A stretch of 64,000 bases of DNA, taken from assembly GCF_032884065.1 (NCBI RefSeq), contig NC_088868.1:33258890-33322889 (forward strand), read 5' to 3'. The notes under the pieces were generated by a model, which was given only the letters and a program-made list of their open reading frames with translations, ran no database searches and was not told the origin of the DNA. A program made the position numbers and the translations under genes. Shown here piece by piece: positions 35,161 to 46,969 of the stretch. Position 1 is the stretch's first letter. Each line of letters begins with the position of its first letter. The DNA is from Artemia franciscana. Lineage: Eukaryota > Arthropoda > Branchiopoda > Anostraca > Artemiidae.

Positions 35161-36590
35161 TCTGAACGTTTTTGAATCAATGCATGTTTTGATTTTGGCT
35201 CTCCGCAGAGGAATAATTAAAACGAAATTTGCATTTTTTTTTTTTTTTTTTGGCTAAATGGCTTTCTCATAATTTTAATCGAATGATTTTGAGAAAAAAG
35301 AGCGGGGGAGGAAGCCTAGTTGCCCTCCGATTTTTTGGTTAATTAAAAAGGCAACTAGAACTTTTAATTTTTTACGAATATTTTTATTAGTAAAAGATTT
35401 ACGTAACTTATAAATTAGCTTACGTAAAGAACTTTTGTATTCTCATATTTTATTACATATATGAGGGGGTTCACCCCCTTGTCAGATCTTCGCTCTTTAC
35501 ACTAAAGCTTAAATTTTGTCCCAATTCATTAAGAATGACCCCAGAATCACAAAAGCCGTAGAATAAATAGTTGAAATTACTAAAAATACTTTAACGTAAA
35601 GAGCGAGGTATTAGGAGAAGGTGAGCCCCTCAAATGGGTAATAATTTCTGTTTGTTTTAAGTTTTAATGCTGTTCCTTACTTCCAGCTGAAAGAACTTTT
35701 TCATATTTATTTTTTCATTGTGTTTTTAAATAATGCTAGTAAATCCTGCGCTCCCTTCATGGAGATTTTCTTCCCCCATGACAAATTATCGATGGAAAGT
35801 TCCCCCAGCATATCCCCCTCTTCTCAACCCCTCCCCCAACCAAAAAAATCCTCCTGAAAACGCCTGTACACTTCGCAATAACCATTACTATATGTAAGCA
35901 TTGGTCAAAGTTTCTAACTTGTTGCCCCTCCCATGGGGACTGTGGGGGAGTAATTCGTCCCCAAAGACATAGTTATAAGGTTTTTCGACTACGCTGAATA
36001 AAATGGCTATCTCAGAATTTTGATCCGTTGACTTTGGTAAAATAATTAGCGTGGGAGGGGGCCTAGGTGCCCTCCAATTTTTTTGGTCACTTAAAAAGGG
36101 CACTAGAACTTTTCATTTCCGTTAGAATGAGCCCTCTTGCAACATTCTAGGACAACTGGGTCGATACGATCACCCCTGGGAAAAAAAAAAAAAAAAAAAA
36201 AAAACAAATAAACACGCATCCGTGATCTGCCTTCTGGCAAAAAATACAAAATTTCACATTTTTGTAGATAGGAGCTTGAAACTTCTACAGTAGGGTTCTC
36301 TGATACGCTGAATCTGATGGTGTGATTTTCGTTAAGATTCTATGACTTCTAGGGGGCGTTTCCCCCTATTTTCTAAAATAACGCAAATTTTCTCAGGCTC
36401 GTAACTTTTGATGGGTAAGACTAAACTTGATGAAACTTATATATTTAAAATCAGCATTAAAATGCGATTGTTTTGATGTAGGTATTGGTATCAAAAGTTC
36501 ATTTTTTAGAGTTTTGGTTACTATTGAGCCGGGTCGCTCCTATTGAGCCGGGTCGCTCCTTACTACAGTTCGTTACCACGAACTGTTTGA
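34856..36590 (-). mobile_element. Family B, full-length arm (reference copy)
   Basis: The clearest single arm. Palindrome 34856-35160; TTGGCTCTCCGC box near 35195; AATGGCTTTCTCATAATTTT box near 35258; CCTAGTTGCCCTCC box near 35312; second foldback 35455-35640; CTTCATGGAGATTTTC near 35755; CTGTACACTTCGCAATAACC near 35862; GACTGTGGGGGAGTAA near 35938; GACTACGCTGAATAAAATGG core near 35990; TCGATACGATCACCCCTGGG near 36162 followed by a 24-base A run; terminal GAGCCGGGTCGCTCC, duplicated here (36521-36557); and terminal hairpin ending CTGTTTGA at 36590. It is about 1.73 kb. No open frame is shared between copies with codon-like conservation. Confidence 0.92.
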
Positions 36591-36612
36591 TGAAAGTTAT
36601 TTTGGATAAATA

Positions 36613-39600
36613 TCAAACAGTTGGTAATGAAAGAAGCGTAAGAAGAAGACCCGGTAAGAAGCGTAAGAAGTAAGAAGCGACCCGGTTCAATTGTAAACGA
36701 AACTTTAAAAAAACAGAATTTTGATACTAAAGATACATCGAAAGAATTGAATTTTTATGCTGATTTTAAATATATAAGTTTCGTCAAATTCAGTCTTTGT
36801 CATTGAAAGTTACGAGCCTGAGAAAGTTTGCTTTATGTTGGAAAATAGGGGGAACACCACCTAAAAGTACTAGAATCTTAACGAAATTCACACCATTGCA
36901 TTCAGCGTATCAGCAAGCCCTGTTGCTCCTATGTACAAAAATGTGGAACTTCGCATTTTTTGCCAGAAGACAGATTGGTGGTGCGTGTTTATTTGTTTTG
37001 TTTTTGTTGTTGTTGTTGTTTTTCTAGGGGTCATCGCATCGACTAAGTGGTCCTAGAATATCGCAGAAGAGCTCATTTTAACTGAAATAAAAAGTTCTAG
37101 TGCCCTTTTTAAGTGACCAAAAGTATTGGAGGGCACCTAGGCCCCCTCCCACACACATTTTTTTTTCCAAAGTCAACGGATAAAAAATTTGAGAAATTTT
37201 GAGACTCCCCCACAGTCCCCAGGGGAGGGGCTTCAAGTTACAAGCTTTGACCAGTGTTTACATACAATAATGGTTATTGGGAAGTCTACAGACGTTTTCA
37301 GGGAAATTTTTTGGATTTGGTGGAGGGGGGTTGAAGGGAGGGGGCTGTCTGAGGGGATCTTTCCTGGAAAGGATATGTCATGGAGGTAGAGAAATTCAAT
37401 GAAAGGGGGTGCATGATTTTCTAGCATTATTATAAAAACAACAATGAGAAAATAAACAAGAAAAAGATTTTCAACTTAAAGTAACGAGCTATGTGAAAAC
37501 GTAACACGAACAGAGATTATTACGCATATGAGGGCTCTTCTCCTCCTAAATACCTCGCTCTTTATGCTAAAGCATTTTTAATATTTTCAGCTATTTATTC
37601 TACGGTCTTTCTGATTTTGGGTTTATTTTTAGAGAATTGGGACATAATTTAAGCTTTAGTGTAAAGAGCAAGGTATTTACAAGGGGAAAAACCCCTTCAT
37701 ATACATAATAAAATATAAAAATATAGAAGTTCGTTACGTAAGTTAATTCTTAAGTTACGTATATTTTTTTAGAAATAAAAAGGTTCGTTAAAAATTAAAA
37801 GTTCTAGTTGTCATTTTAAGTAACCGAAAAATTGAAGGGCAACTAGGCTTCCTCCCCCAACTTTCTTTTTCTCAAATTCGTCTGATCAAAACTAAGAGAA
37901 AGCCATTTAGCCAAAAAAGAATTAATATGCAAATTTCATTTTCATAGTTTATGTGCAGAGAGCCAAAATCAAACATGAATTAATTCAAAAACGTTCAGAA
38001 ATTAAGTAAAAAAAACAGCTTTTTTAAGTGAAAGTATGGAGCGACATTAAAACTTAAAACGAACAGAAATTACTGTATGACTTTTATGAAAGGGGCTGTT
38101 CACTTCTCAACGCCCCGCTCTTTACGCTGAAGTTTTTTACTGTTTAATAAAGTAGAATTGAGAGAAAGAGCCAAACTCATTTATACGTTATTAAATGAAA
38201 AAAAAACTAGTTTTTTTAACTGAAAGTAAGGAGCGACATTAAAACTTAAAACGAACAGAAATTACTCCGTATATGAAATGGGTTGTCCCCTCCGCAGTCC
38301 CTCGCTCCTTACGCTAAAGCTTTTAATTGTTTTAAAAAGTAGAATTGTGGCAAAGAGTCAAACTTTAGCGTAAAGAGCGAGGGACTGCGGAGGGAACAAC
38401 CCATTTCATATACGGAGTAATTTCTGTTCGTTTTAAGTTTTAATGTCGCTCCTTACTTTCAGTTAAAAAAACTAGTTTTTTTTTAATTTAATTTCTGAAC
38501 GTTTTTGAATTAATGCATGTTTGATTTTGGCTCTCCGCACATAAATGATTGAAATGAAATTAGTATATTAATTTTTTTTGGCTAAATGGCTTTCTCTTAG
38601 TTTTAATCAGACGATTTTGAGAAATAAGGGGTGGGGAAGGAGTCCTAGCTGCCCTCCAATTTTTCGGTTACTTAAAAAGGCTACTAGAACTTTTAATTTT
38701 CAACGAACGTTTTTATTAGTAAGAAATATACGTAACTTAAGAATTAACTTACGTAACAAACTTTTATATTCTTATATTTTTATTATATGTACGAGGGGGT
38801 TTGTACCCTCGTTAATACCTCGCTCTTTACACTAAATCGTAAGTTTTGTCCCAATTCTTTAAGGATGACCCTTGAATCAAAAAGGCCGTAGAATAAATAG
38901 TTGAAATTACTAAAAATATTTTAGCATAAAGAGCGAGGTATTTATCTCCTCCTAAATACCTCGCTCTTGATGCTAAAGTATTGTTAGAACCCCTCATATG
39001 CGTAATAATCTCTGTTCGTTTTAAATTTCAATGCTATTCCTTACTTTCATTTGAAAAAACGTTTTCATGTTTATTTTTTCATTGTTTTTTTTATAGTAAT
39101 GCTAGAAAATCCTGCGCCCTTTTCATTGAATTTTTCTTCCCCCATGACATATTCCTCAAAGGCAAGATCCTCCCACAAACCCTCTCCCATCAACCCCACC
39201 CCCCAAACCAAAAAATCCCCATGAAAACGTCTGTACACTTCCCAATAACCATTACTATATGTAAACACTGGTCAAAGTTTGTAACTTGCAGCCCCTCCCC
39301 CAGGGATTGTGGGGGAGTAAGTCATTCCCAAAGACATAGTTATTATGGTTTTCGACTATGCAGAACAAAATGGCTATCTTAAAATTTTAATCTGTTGACT
39401 TTTGGAAAAAAATAGCGTGGGAGGGGGCCTATTTGCCCTTCAATTTTTTTATCACTTAAAAAGGGCACTAGAACTTTTCATTTCCATAAGAATGAGCCCT
39501 CTTGCGACACTCTAAGACCACCTGGTCGATACTATGACCCCTGGGGAAAAGAAAAAAAAACAACAAACAAACAAATAAACACGCACCCGTGATTTGTCTT

Positions 39601-39939
39601 CTGGCAAAAAATATGAAATTCCACTTTTTTTAGATAGGAGCTTGATGAATTTTTGCTATAGAGTTCTCTGATATGCCGAATGCGATAGTGTGATTTTCGT
39701 TAAGATTCTATGACTTTTAGGGGATGTTTCCCCCTTTTTTCCAAAATAGGGCAAATTTTCTCAGGCTCGTAACTTTTGATGACAAATACTAAATTAATTG
39801 AAACTTACATATTTAGAATCAGCGTGAAAATTCGATTCTTTTGATGTATCTTTTAGCATCAAAATTCCGTTTTTTAGAGTTCCGTTTACTATTGAGCCGG
39901 GTCGCCCCTTACTACAGTTCTTTACCACGAACTGTTTGA
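36613..39939. mobile_element. Family B inverted pair (two arms tail-to-tail), about 3.3 kb
   Basis: The left arm starts TCAAACAGTTGGTAATG at 36613, with its terminal hairpin disrupted by a local AAGAAGCG duplication (36630-36680), and runs in plus orientation to a truncated palindrome arm (38007-38160). The junction GAGAAAGAGCCAAACTCATT at 38162-38181 follows. The right arm then runs in minus orientation from a complete palindrome (38190-38492) to CTGTTTGA at 39939. Both arms carry the body landmarks of the copy at 34856. The same junction words recur in the pair at 45157-48656. The whole can be read as one element with inverted ends about 1.6-1.7 kb long. Confidence 0.85.
38190..38492. repeat. 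Family B palindromic module
   Basis: Arms include CCTCCGCAGTCCCTCGCTCC and its complement AGCGAGGGACTGCGGAGG, a variant different from the CAACGCCCCGCTC type but matched in both arms. One left-arm base (CTCCTTACG against CGTAAAGAG) is unpaired. Confidence 0.93.
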
Positions 39940-40269
39940 AAAGAAAATATTTCGGTATTTCGGGGCTTCTGACATTATTACTCCTTTGCGGAAGTTAGGC
40001 TCAAAATTGAAAAAGGATTATATTTTTTCTCTGGGCCCCTTCCACCTCTTAGTTCGTTTATTTTCCCGTTAGTTTTCACCTGTTTTCGCTTTATAGTTGT
40101 GTTATCTCTTAGCAGTTCTTTCGTTAGTTGAGTTATGGTTGTGGTATATATGTTTTATCGCTCGTATAGTTGTGTTATTTTCAAATTATACTCCATAATA
40201 GAGAGTCTCCGACACCCAGCATTGTATATTAAGCTCTGAATTTGACGTTTTTTTTCTAACGTGACCAGA
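39940..40269. other. Spacer without recognisable gene
   Basis: Not related to B by eye. Contains TATAGTTGTGTTAT twice (about 40093 and 40166). Confidence 0.5.
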
Positions 40270-41107
40270 TTCGTCCTGCGCCCTTTTCATTGAATTTTTT
40301 TCCCCATGGCATATTTCTCCAAGGAAAGATCCTCCCACATAGCCCCCTCCCTCAACCCTACCCCCAAAACCAAAAAAATCCCCCTGAAAACGTCTGTACA
40401 CTTCCCAATAACCATTATTATATGTAAACACTGGTTGAAGTTTGTAACTTGCGGCCCCTCCCCCAGGGACTGTGGGGGAGCAAGGCATCCCCAAATACAT
40501 AGTTATTATTATTTTCGACTATGCTGAACAAAATGGCTATCTCAAAATTTTGATCCGTTTACTTTGGGAAAAAATGAGCGTGGGAGGGGGCCTAGATGCC
40601 CTCCAATTTTTTTGGTCACTTAAAAAGGGCACTAGAACTTTTCATTTTCGTTAGAATGAGCCCTCTGAGCCCTCTTGCGACATTCTAGGACCACTTGGTC
40701 GATACGATGACCCCTGGGAAAAAAAAAACAAACAAACAAACAAATAAACACGCACCCGTGATTTGTCTTCTGGCAAAAAATGCAAAATTCCACATTTTTG
40801 TAGATAGAAGCTTGAAACTTCTACGGTAGGATTCTCTGATACGCTGAATCTGATGGTGTCATTTTCGTTAAGATCCTATGAATTTTAGGGGGTGTTTCCC
40901 CCTATTTTCCTAAATAAGGCAAATTTTCTCAGGCTCGTAACTTTTGATGGCTAAGACTAAACTTGATGAAACTTATATATTTAAAATCAGCATTAAAATA
41001 CGATTCTTTTGATGTAGCTATTGATATTAAAATTCAATTTTTTAGAGTTTTGGTTACTATTGACCAGGATCGCTCCTTACTACAGTTCGTTACCACGAAC
41101 TGTTTGA
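40270..41107 (-). mobile_element. Family B, partial arm without palindrome
   Basis: Begins inside the body at CCTGCGCCCTTTTCATTGAA, keeps CTGTACACTTCCCAATAACC, GGGACTGTGGGGGAG, the GACTATGCTGAACAAAATGG core, and the TCGATACGATGACCCCTGGG box, and ends in an intact terminal hairpin and CTGTTTGA at 41107. The palindromic half is absent. Confidence 0.88.
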
Positions 41108-41123
41108 TAATTTCTGTTCTTTT

Positions 41124-42250
41124 GAGAGAGAGAGAGAGAAGTTTATTAATATTAAATAGAAGACAATACAAAATACAATTCAAAATCAAATCACAATACA
41201 CTTAATTCCCCTCGAAAGGCTCCATGGCCAGGGATAAAAGGGGGATAAGAACAAAAAATAATATACAAGCGATAAATTTAATATAGGCAATATATTTATG
41301 AGGGATACAAAATAAGCAACAACTAGAAGGAGAAAAACAAAACAAAGAGAACATGCCTGAGGCCTGGGAGTCAAGTGCAGAGAAGACAACCACACACCAC
41401 GAACAGAACAAAGGGGACATCAACTTCTCACAGTAAAAAAAAAAGAAATATCATTCTATTTGATTCTTTATTAAATGATCCTTAAGAATCCTTTTAAAAG
41501 TCCCAAACGAGTGGCATTTTTGCACTGAGGAAGGTAGTGAATTCCAGACCTGTTGACAAGCAGTGTGGGGATTGAAATCTAATCGAATAGTAGGAGTAGG
41601 CAGAATGTAGATATTATTTGAAGAATGAAGGCTATATGGAGCTGAATCAGAAATAAACATAGGAGTTTTCCGAAGAGATTTAGGAAGATTGCCGTGAAAT
41701 TGATCAAAGACAAAAGAAGCACAAGAAATAATGTAAACAGACCATAGACTTAAGAGCGGTGTTGGTAAAGAACGGTTGTTTTCTATAATCAGACGCCATG
41801 CTTTATTATACATGACGGAAAGTGACCGCAGTGCAGACGGAAAAAGTAAACATCCAGACAATAGGGCAATAAGAAACATATGACTGTACAAGAAAGAAAA
41901 AAAAGAAGGTTCAAAATAGATCCAGGAAATGTGTATTTAAGTTTTCGAATGATACCAAAAATCCATGAAATCTTAACCCTAATCATGGCTACATGGTTTC
42001 TGAATGAAAGGTTCTCATCAAGCAGGATACCAAGAAACCGGAACACCCGATTCTCTGGTCTACACAAGGATCCTTGTGACACCTGAAGGTGTGTAAGCTG
42101 AGGGAAAGCTATGCCAATTCGAGAAAAAAAAATAAGAAAATTTTACTTACCAACATTCAAGACCAAGTAATTGGCATTAACCATGAAATAACTCTGTTTT
42201 CTTTAATGCTATAATGCTCTTATTTTGTACAATGGTATTATTATGTTTTT
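41124..42250 (-). pseudogene. LINE (jockey/CR1-like) 3' half with 3' UTR and (CT)n tail
   Basis: On the minus strand, from about 42190, decayed sequence gives ANYLVLNVGK. Then 42082-41789 gives VFRFLGILLDENLSF and RVKISWIFGIIRKLK. After a frameshift, an open frame of 146 codons (41891-41451) covers the C-terminal domain with PLLSLWSVYI, DSAPYSLHSSNNIY and QQVWNSLPSSVQKCHSFGTF. It then ends at a stop. About 320 bases of 3' UTR follow, closing with a TTAATAAAC polyadenylation-like signal and a CT-rich run (GAGAGAGAG on the plus strand, 41124-41140). Reverse-transcriptase catalytic motifs are missing by 5' truncation. It belongs to the family of 2341-4244 but is better preserved. Family B termini face it on both sides (41107 and 42252). 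Confidence 0.88.
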
Positions 42251-42931
42251 ATCAAACAGTTCGTGGTAACGAACTGCAGTAAGAAGCGACCCAGCTCAAT
42301 AGTAACCAAAACTCTAAAAAATAGAATTTTGATACCAATAGCTACATCAAAAGAATTGAATTTAAATGCTGATTTTAAATATATAAGTTTCATCAAGTTT
42401 AGTTACCCAACAAAAGTTACCAGCCTGAGAAAATTTGCATTATTTTAGAAAATAGGGGGAAACACTCCTTAAAAGTCATAGTATCTTAACAAAATCACAA
42501 AATAAGATTCAGCGTATCAGAGAACCCCATTGAAGAAGTTTAAAGTTCCTATCTACAAAGATGTGGATTTTTTTATTTTTTTTTGCCAGAAGGCATATCA
42601 CGGATGCGTCTTTATTTGTTTTGTTTTTTTATTATTTTTTGTCAAGGGTGACCGTATCGATCCAGTGGTCCTAGAATGTTGCAAGAGGGCTCATTCTAAC
42701 GGAAATGAAAAGTTCTAGTGCCTTTTTTAAATGACAAAAAAATTGGAGTGTACACAGGGCCCCTCCCACGCTGAATATTTTCCCAAAGTCAACGGACCAA
42801 AATTCAGAGATTGCCATTTTATTCAGCGTAGTCGAAAACCCTTATAACTATGTCTTTGGGGACGACGTACTCCCCCACATTCCACGTAGGAGGGGCTACA
42901 AGTTAAAAACTTTGACCAGTGCTTACATTTA

Positions 42932-43898
42932 GTGGTAAAATTATAGCAAACAGTATTACTGGCTTTTGTATAAAGTGAATATATCACTTAATGTCTTTTT
43001 TTATGCTCTTTACATATATAATATTCGCTTCTACCGGAAATTCAGATTTAAGCACTTTCTGACCTCTTAAAAATGACCTAAATGACCTAATGACCTAATA
43101 TGGGGTATAAAAAAGACTTAAAACATTGGTCTAAAACTTTATAACTTTGATCTCAATTTTTATAACATTAGACTCAAACTTACCATATCATTATAATCCT
43201 TTTTTTTAATGTTATATTATCCACAAGCACTGATTTTCCACGATTAAATTCAATAAATAAATTTTATCAATGTTATGACGTTTTCTTCTTCCTTGTCGCC
43301 AAAATTTCAATTAAAGCATGCATTTTTGGTTGTTTTTTACAAAATAATAGGATATTTGAAATCGCGAATCTGTAATAGTTTAGAAACAAATTTGGGCTAT
43401 ATATTTGCACATCAGGGGGTGGGGGTAAAGCATAGCATATATTAAATACATAAACTAACCATTGCTGTATTTAATATAGTTAAATTTATAGCAAACAGTA
43501 TAACTGGCGTTCATAATAGCCGACTTTCATATTTTCAACCAAAAAAGCATGCTTTTTGGTGTTAAGGAAGAAAAAAACGTCATAAAACTGGAAAAATTAA
43601 TTTATCCAAATTAATATTGGTAAATGAGTGCTTGTGAATTATATAACATTAAAAAAATTGATTTATAATGAAACAGTAAGTTGAGATCAATGTTATAAGG
43701 TATTTACGATTGAGACAAATTTTCTTAGCCTTTTTTATACCCCATATTTAGGTCATTTTCAAGAGGTCAAAAAGTGCTGAAATCTGAATTTCTGTTAGAA
43801 GCAATTATTACATTTGCAAAGAGCACAAAAAAAAGGCATTGGGTGGTATATTCACTTTATATAAAAGCCAGCAATACTGTTCGCTATAAATTTACCCT
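42932..43898. mobile_element. Foldback (long inverted repeat) element inserted in family B
   Basis: The ends GTGGTAAAATTATAGCAAAC and (reverse complement of the right end) AGGGTAAATTTATAGCGAAC begin inverted repeats that go on imperfectly for about 350 bp: GTATTACTGGCTTTTGTATA against GTATTGCTGGCTTTTATATA; then TTTCTGACCTCTT, ATGGGGTATAAAAAAG, CTTGTGG-type and GACGTTTTCTTCTTCC stretches pair with their counterparts at 43540-43800. Flanks are TTTA (42928-42931) and TATA (43899-43902). Removing the insert plus one TATA restores the normal B sequence ACATATAGTAATGG, so a 4-base duplication is the simplest reading; a TA duplication is possible. The middle holds a G-rich patch (43418-43430) and an extra copy of the terminal motif (43490-43517). 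No coding capacity. Confidence 0.88.
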
Positions 43899-44660
43899 TA
43901 TAGTAATGGTTATTGGGAAGTGCACAGACGTTTTCAGGAGGATTTTTTGGTTGGAGGGAGGGGCTGAGAAGAGGGAGATATGCTGGGGGAGCTTTCCATC
44001 GAGGAATTTGTCACAGGGGAAGACAATTTCCATGAAGAGAGCGCAGGGTTTTCTAGTTTTATTAAAAAAAAATGAAAAAATAAATATGAAAAAGTTCTTT
44101 TCAACTGGAAGTAAGGAGCAGGATTAAAACTTAAAACGAACAGAAATTATTACGCATATGAGGAGCTCACCTACCCCTAATATCTCGCTCTTTACGCTAA
44201 GGTATTTTTAGTAATTTCAACTATTTATTATAGTTGTTATTCAGTTGTTATTTATAGTTGTTATTTATAGGCTTTTGTTATTCAGGGGTCATTCTTAATG
44301 AATTGGGACAATTGTAAGCTTTGGTGTAAAGAGCGAGGTACTGACGAGGGGGTGAACTCCCTCATATATGTAATAAAAACATGAGAATGCTAAAATTCGT
44401 TACGTAAGCTACTTTATAAGTTCCATATATCTTTTACTAGTAAAAATATTCGTAAAGAATTGAAAGTTCTAGTTGCTTTTTTAAGTAACCAAAAAATCGG
44501 AGGGCAACTAGGCATCCTCCCCGACTCCTTTTTCCCAAAATGATTAGATCAAAACTATGAGAAAGCCATTAATCCCAAAAAATAAATATACAAATTTCGT
44601 TTTAATTATTCATCTGCGGAGAGCCACAATCCAAACATGCATTGATTCAAAAACGTTCAG

Positions 44661-44967
44661 AAATTAAAAAAAAAAAAAACAAGTTTTTTGAACGGAAAGT
44701 AAGGAGTGGAATTAAAACTTAAAATGAACAGAAATTACTTCGTATATGAAAGGGGCTGCTTCCTCCTCAACGCCCCGCTCTTTACGCCAAAGTTTCTTAC
44801 TGTTTTAAAAAGTAGAGTTAAGAGAAAGAGTCAAACTTTAGCGTAAAGAGCGGGGCGTTGAGGAGGAAACAGCCCCTTTCATATACGAAGTAATTTCTAT
44901 TCGTTTTAATTTTTAATTCCGTTCCATACTTTCCGTTCATAAAACTTGTTTTTTTTTTTATTTAATT
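44661..44967. repeat. Family B palindromic module
   Basis: Arms pair through CTTCCTCCTCAACGCCCCGC and GCGGGGCGTTGAGGAGGAA. This copy has TCCTCAACG where the 34856 copy has TCATCAACG, and in each case both arms agree. The outer arms carry matched private changes (AACGGAAAGTAAGGAGTGGA, GTTCCATACTTTCCGTT). Confidence 0.93.
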
Positions 44968-45156
44968 GGCATCAGAATCTATCCAAAAAAAAATTCGACA
45001 GTAAATTAGCTAAACACTAAATGAACGGTCCGACGCAAATTAGGAGTATTTACCTCAAATGCATTCTTGTTTTATCAAAAACTTTGTGATAGTAAATCCG
45101 GTTTAAGATGTTCACTGAATGAATGCTATATGCGAACTGAGTTTTTTACTGTAGAA
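44968..45156. other. Short spacer between family B copies
   Basis: No gene. It contains GATGTTCACTGAATGAAT, whose reverse complement occurs at 50066-50085 (ATTCATTCAGTGAACATC). Confidence 0.5.
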
Positions 45157-45161
45157 TCAAA

Positions 45162-45181
45162 CAGTTCGTGGTAACGAACTG
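45162..45181. repeat. Terminal hairpin of family B
   Basis: CAGTTCGTGGTAACGAACTG: 8 bp arms, loop GGTA, five bases inside the TCAAA end. Seen intact or nearly so also at 16706, 22884, 36590, 39939, 41107, 42252, 56739 and 58356. Confidence 0.95.
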
Positions 45182-46113
45182 TAGTAAGGAGCGACCCGGC
45201 TCAATAGTAACCAAAACTCTAAAGAATTGAATTTTGATATCAATAGCTACATCAAAAGAATCGCATTTTAATGCTGATTTTAAATATATAAGTTTCATCA
45301 AGTTTAGTCCTACCCATCAAAAGTTACGAGCCTGAGAAAATTTGCCTTATTTATGAAAATAGGGGGAAACACCCCCTAAAAGTCGTAGGATCTTAACGAA
45401 AATGACACCATCAGATTCAGCGCATCAGAGAACCCTACTGTAGAAGTTTCAAGCTCCTATCTACAAAAATGTGGAATTTTGTATTTTTTGCCAGAAGACA
45501 AATCACGGGTGCGTGTTTATTTGTTTGTTTTGTTTTTTTTTTTTTTTTTTTTTCCCAGGGGTCATCGTATCGACCAAGTGGTCCTAGAATGTCGCAAGGG
45601 GGCTCATTCTAACGGAAATGAAAAGTTCTAGTGCCCTTTTTAAGTGACCAAAAAATTTGGAGGGCATCTAGGCCCCCTCCCACGCTCATTTTTTTCCCAA
45701 AGTCAACGTATCAAAATTTTGAGATAGCCATTTTGTTCAACATAGTCGAAAACCATAATAACTATGTCTTTGGGGATGACTTACGCCCCACAATCCCTGG
45801 GGGAGGGGCTGCAAGTTACAAACTTTGACCAGTGTTTACATATAGTAATGGTTATTGGGAAGTGTACAGACGTTTTCAGGGGGATTTTATTTTATTTGGG
45901 GGTGGGGCTGAGGAGAGGGGGCTATGTTGGAGGATCTTTCCTTGGAGGAATCTGTCATGGGGGAAGAAAAATTCAATGAAAAGGGCGCAGGATTCTCTAG
46001 CATTACTATAAGAAAACAATGAAAAATAAACATGAAAACGTTTTTTCAAATGAAAGGAAGAAGTAGCATTGAAACTTAAAACGAACAGAGATTATTACGC
46101 ATATGAGGGGTTC

Positions 46114-46189
46114 TAAAAATACTTTAGCATAAAGAGCGAGGTATTTAGGAGGAGATAAATACCTTGCTCTTTATGCTAAAGTATTTTTA
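46114..46189. repeat. 34 bp hairpin inside family B body
   Basis: The arms at 46114-46147 and 46156-46189 (ACTTTAGCATAAAGAGCGAG type) pair with one mismatch around an 8-base loop, GGAGGAGA. Counterparts lie at about 38920-38995 and 47690-47765, all in the inverted pairs; the copies at 34856 and 42252 lack it. Confidence 0.92.
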
Positions 46190-46607
46190 GTAATTTCAAC
46201 TATTTATTCTACGGCCTTTCTGATTCAGGGGTCATTCTTAAAGAATTGGGACACAACTTACGATTTAGTGTAAAGAGCGAGGTATTAACGAGGGTACAAA
46301 CCCCCTCGTATACATAATAAAAATATAAGGTTATGAAAGTTTGTTACGTAAGTTAATTCTTAAGTTACGCATATTTTTTACTAATAAAAACGATCGTTAA
46401 AATTAAAAGTTCTAGTTGCCTTTTTAAGTAACCGAAAAATTACAGGGCAACTAGGCCTCCTTCCTCACCCCTTATTTCTCAAAATCATCTGATCAAAACT
46501 AAGAGAAAGCCATTTAGCCAAAAAAGGAATTAATATGCAAATTTCATTTTAATAATTTATGTGCGGAGAGCCAAAACCAAACATGCATTAATTCAAAAAC
46601 GTTCAGA

Positions 46608-46910
46608 AATTAAATAAAAAAAAACTAATTTTTTTAGCTGAAAGTAAGGAGCGACATTAAAACTTAAAACGAACAGAAATTACTCCGTATATGAAATGGG
46701 TTGTCCCCTCCACAATCCCTCGCTCTTTACGCTAAAGTTTGACTTCTGGCCACAATTCTACTTTTTAAAACAATTAAAAGCTTTAGCGTAAAGAGCGAGG
46801 GATTGTGGAGGGGACAACCCATTTCATATACGGAGTAATTTCTGTTCGTTTTAAGTTTTAATGTCGCTCCTTACTTTCAGCTAAAAAAATTAGTTTTTTT
46901 TTATTTAATT
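46608..46910. repeat. Family B palindromic module
   Basis: Arms pair through CCCCTCCACAATCCCTCGCT and GCGAGGGATTGTGGAGGGG, a third arm variant. The outer arms share the private change TTTTAGCTGAAAG and CTTTCAGCTAAAA. Confidence 0.94.
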
Positions 46911-46969
46911 CAGAGAAAGAGCCAAACTCATTTATACGTTATAATTTCTGTTCGTTTTGAGTTTTATTT

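Larger units (their letters stand above)
42252..44967 (+). mobile_element. Family B, full arm interrupted by a foldback element
   Basis: The TCAAACAGTTCGTGG start at 42252 has an intact hairpin. The body runs to 42927, is split by a 967 bp insertion, and resumes at 43903 (GTAATGGTTATTGGGAAG) in exact register with other copies (compare 45845). It ends in the palindrome at 44661-44967. Without the insertion it would be about 1.74 kb, like the other full arms. Confidence 0.9.

Noticed and set aside
36591-36612. A LINE remnant between two facing family B termini (ATTTTGGATA matches 34393-34402)
   Set aside because: Only about 13 bases match, too few to separate from chance in AT-rich DNA.
38981-39382. 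A 133-codon frame and similar ones at 36485, 40306, 43774, 45631, 47855 and 58178
   Set aside because: They lie in family B bodies. The same words recur in several copies only because the DNA is repeated; frames differ in start, stop and strand between copies, and no protein motif is present.
41186-41423. Two overlapping hydrophobic frames on the minus strand
   Set aside because: They fall after the LINE stop codon, in its 3' UTR, and overlap each other in different frames.
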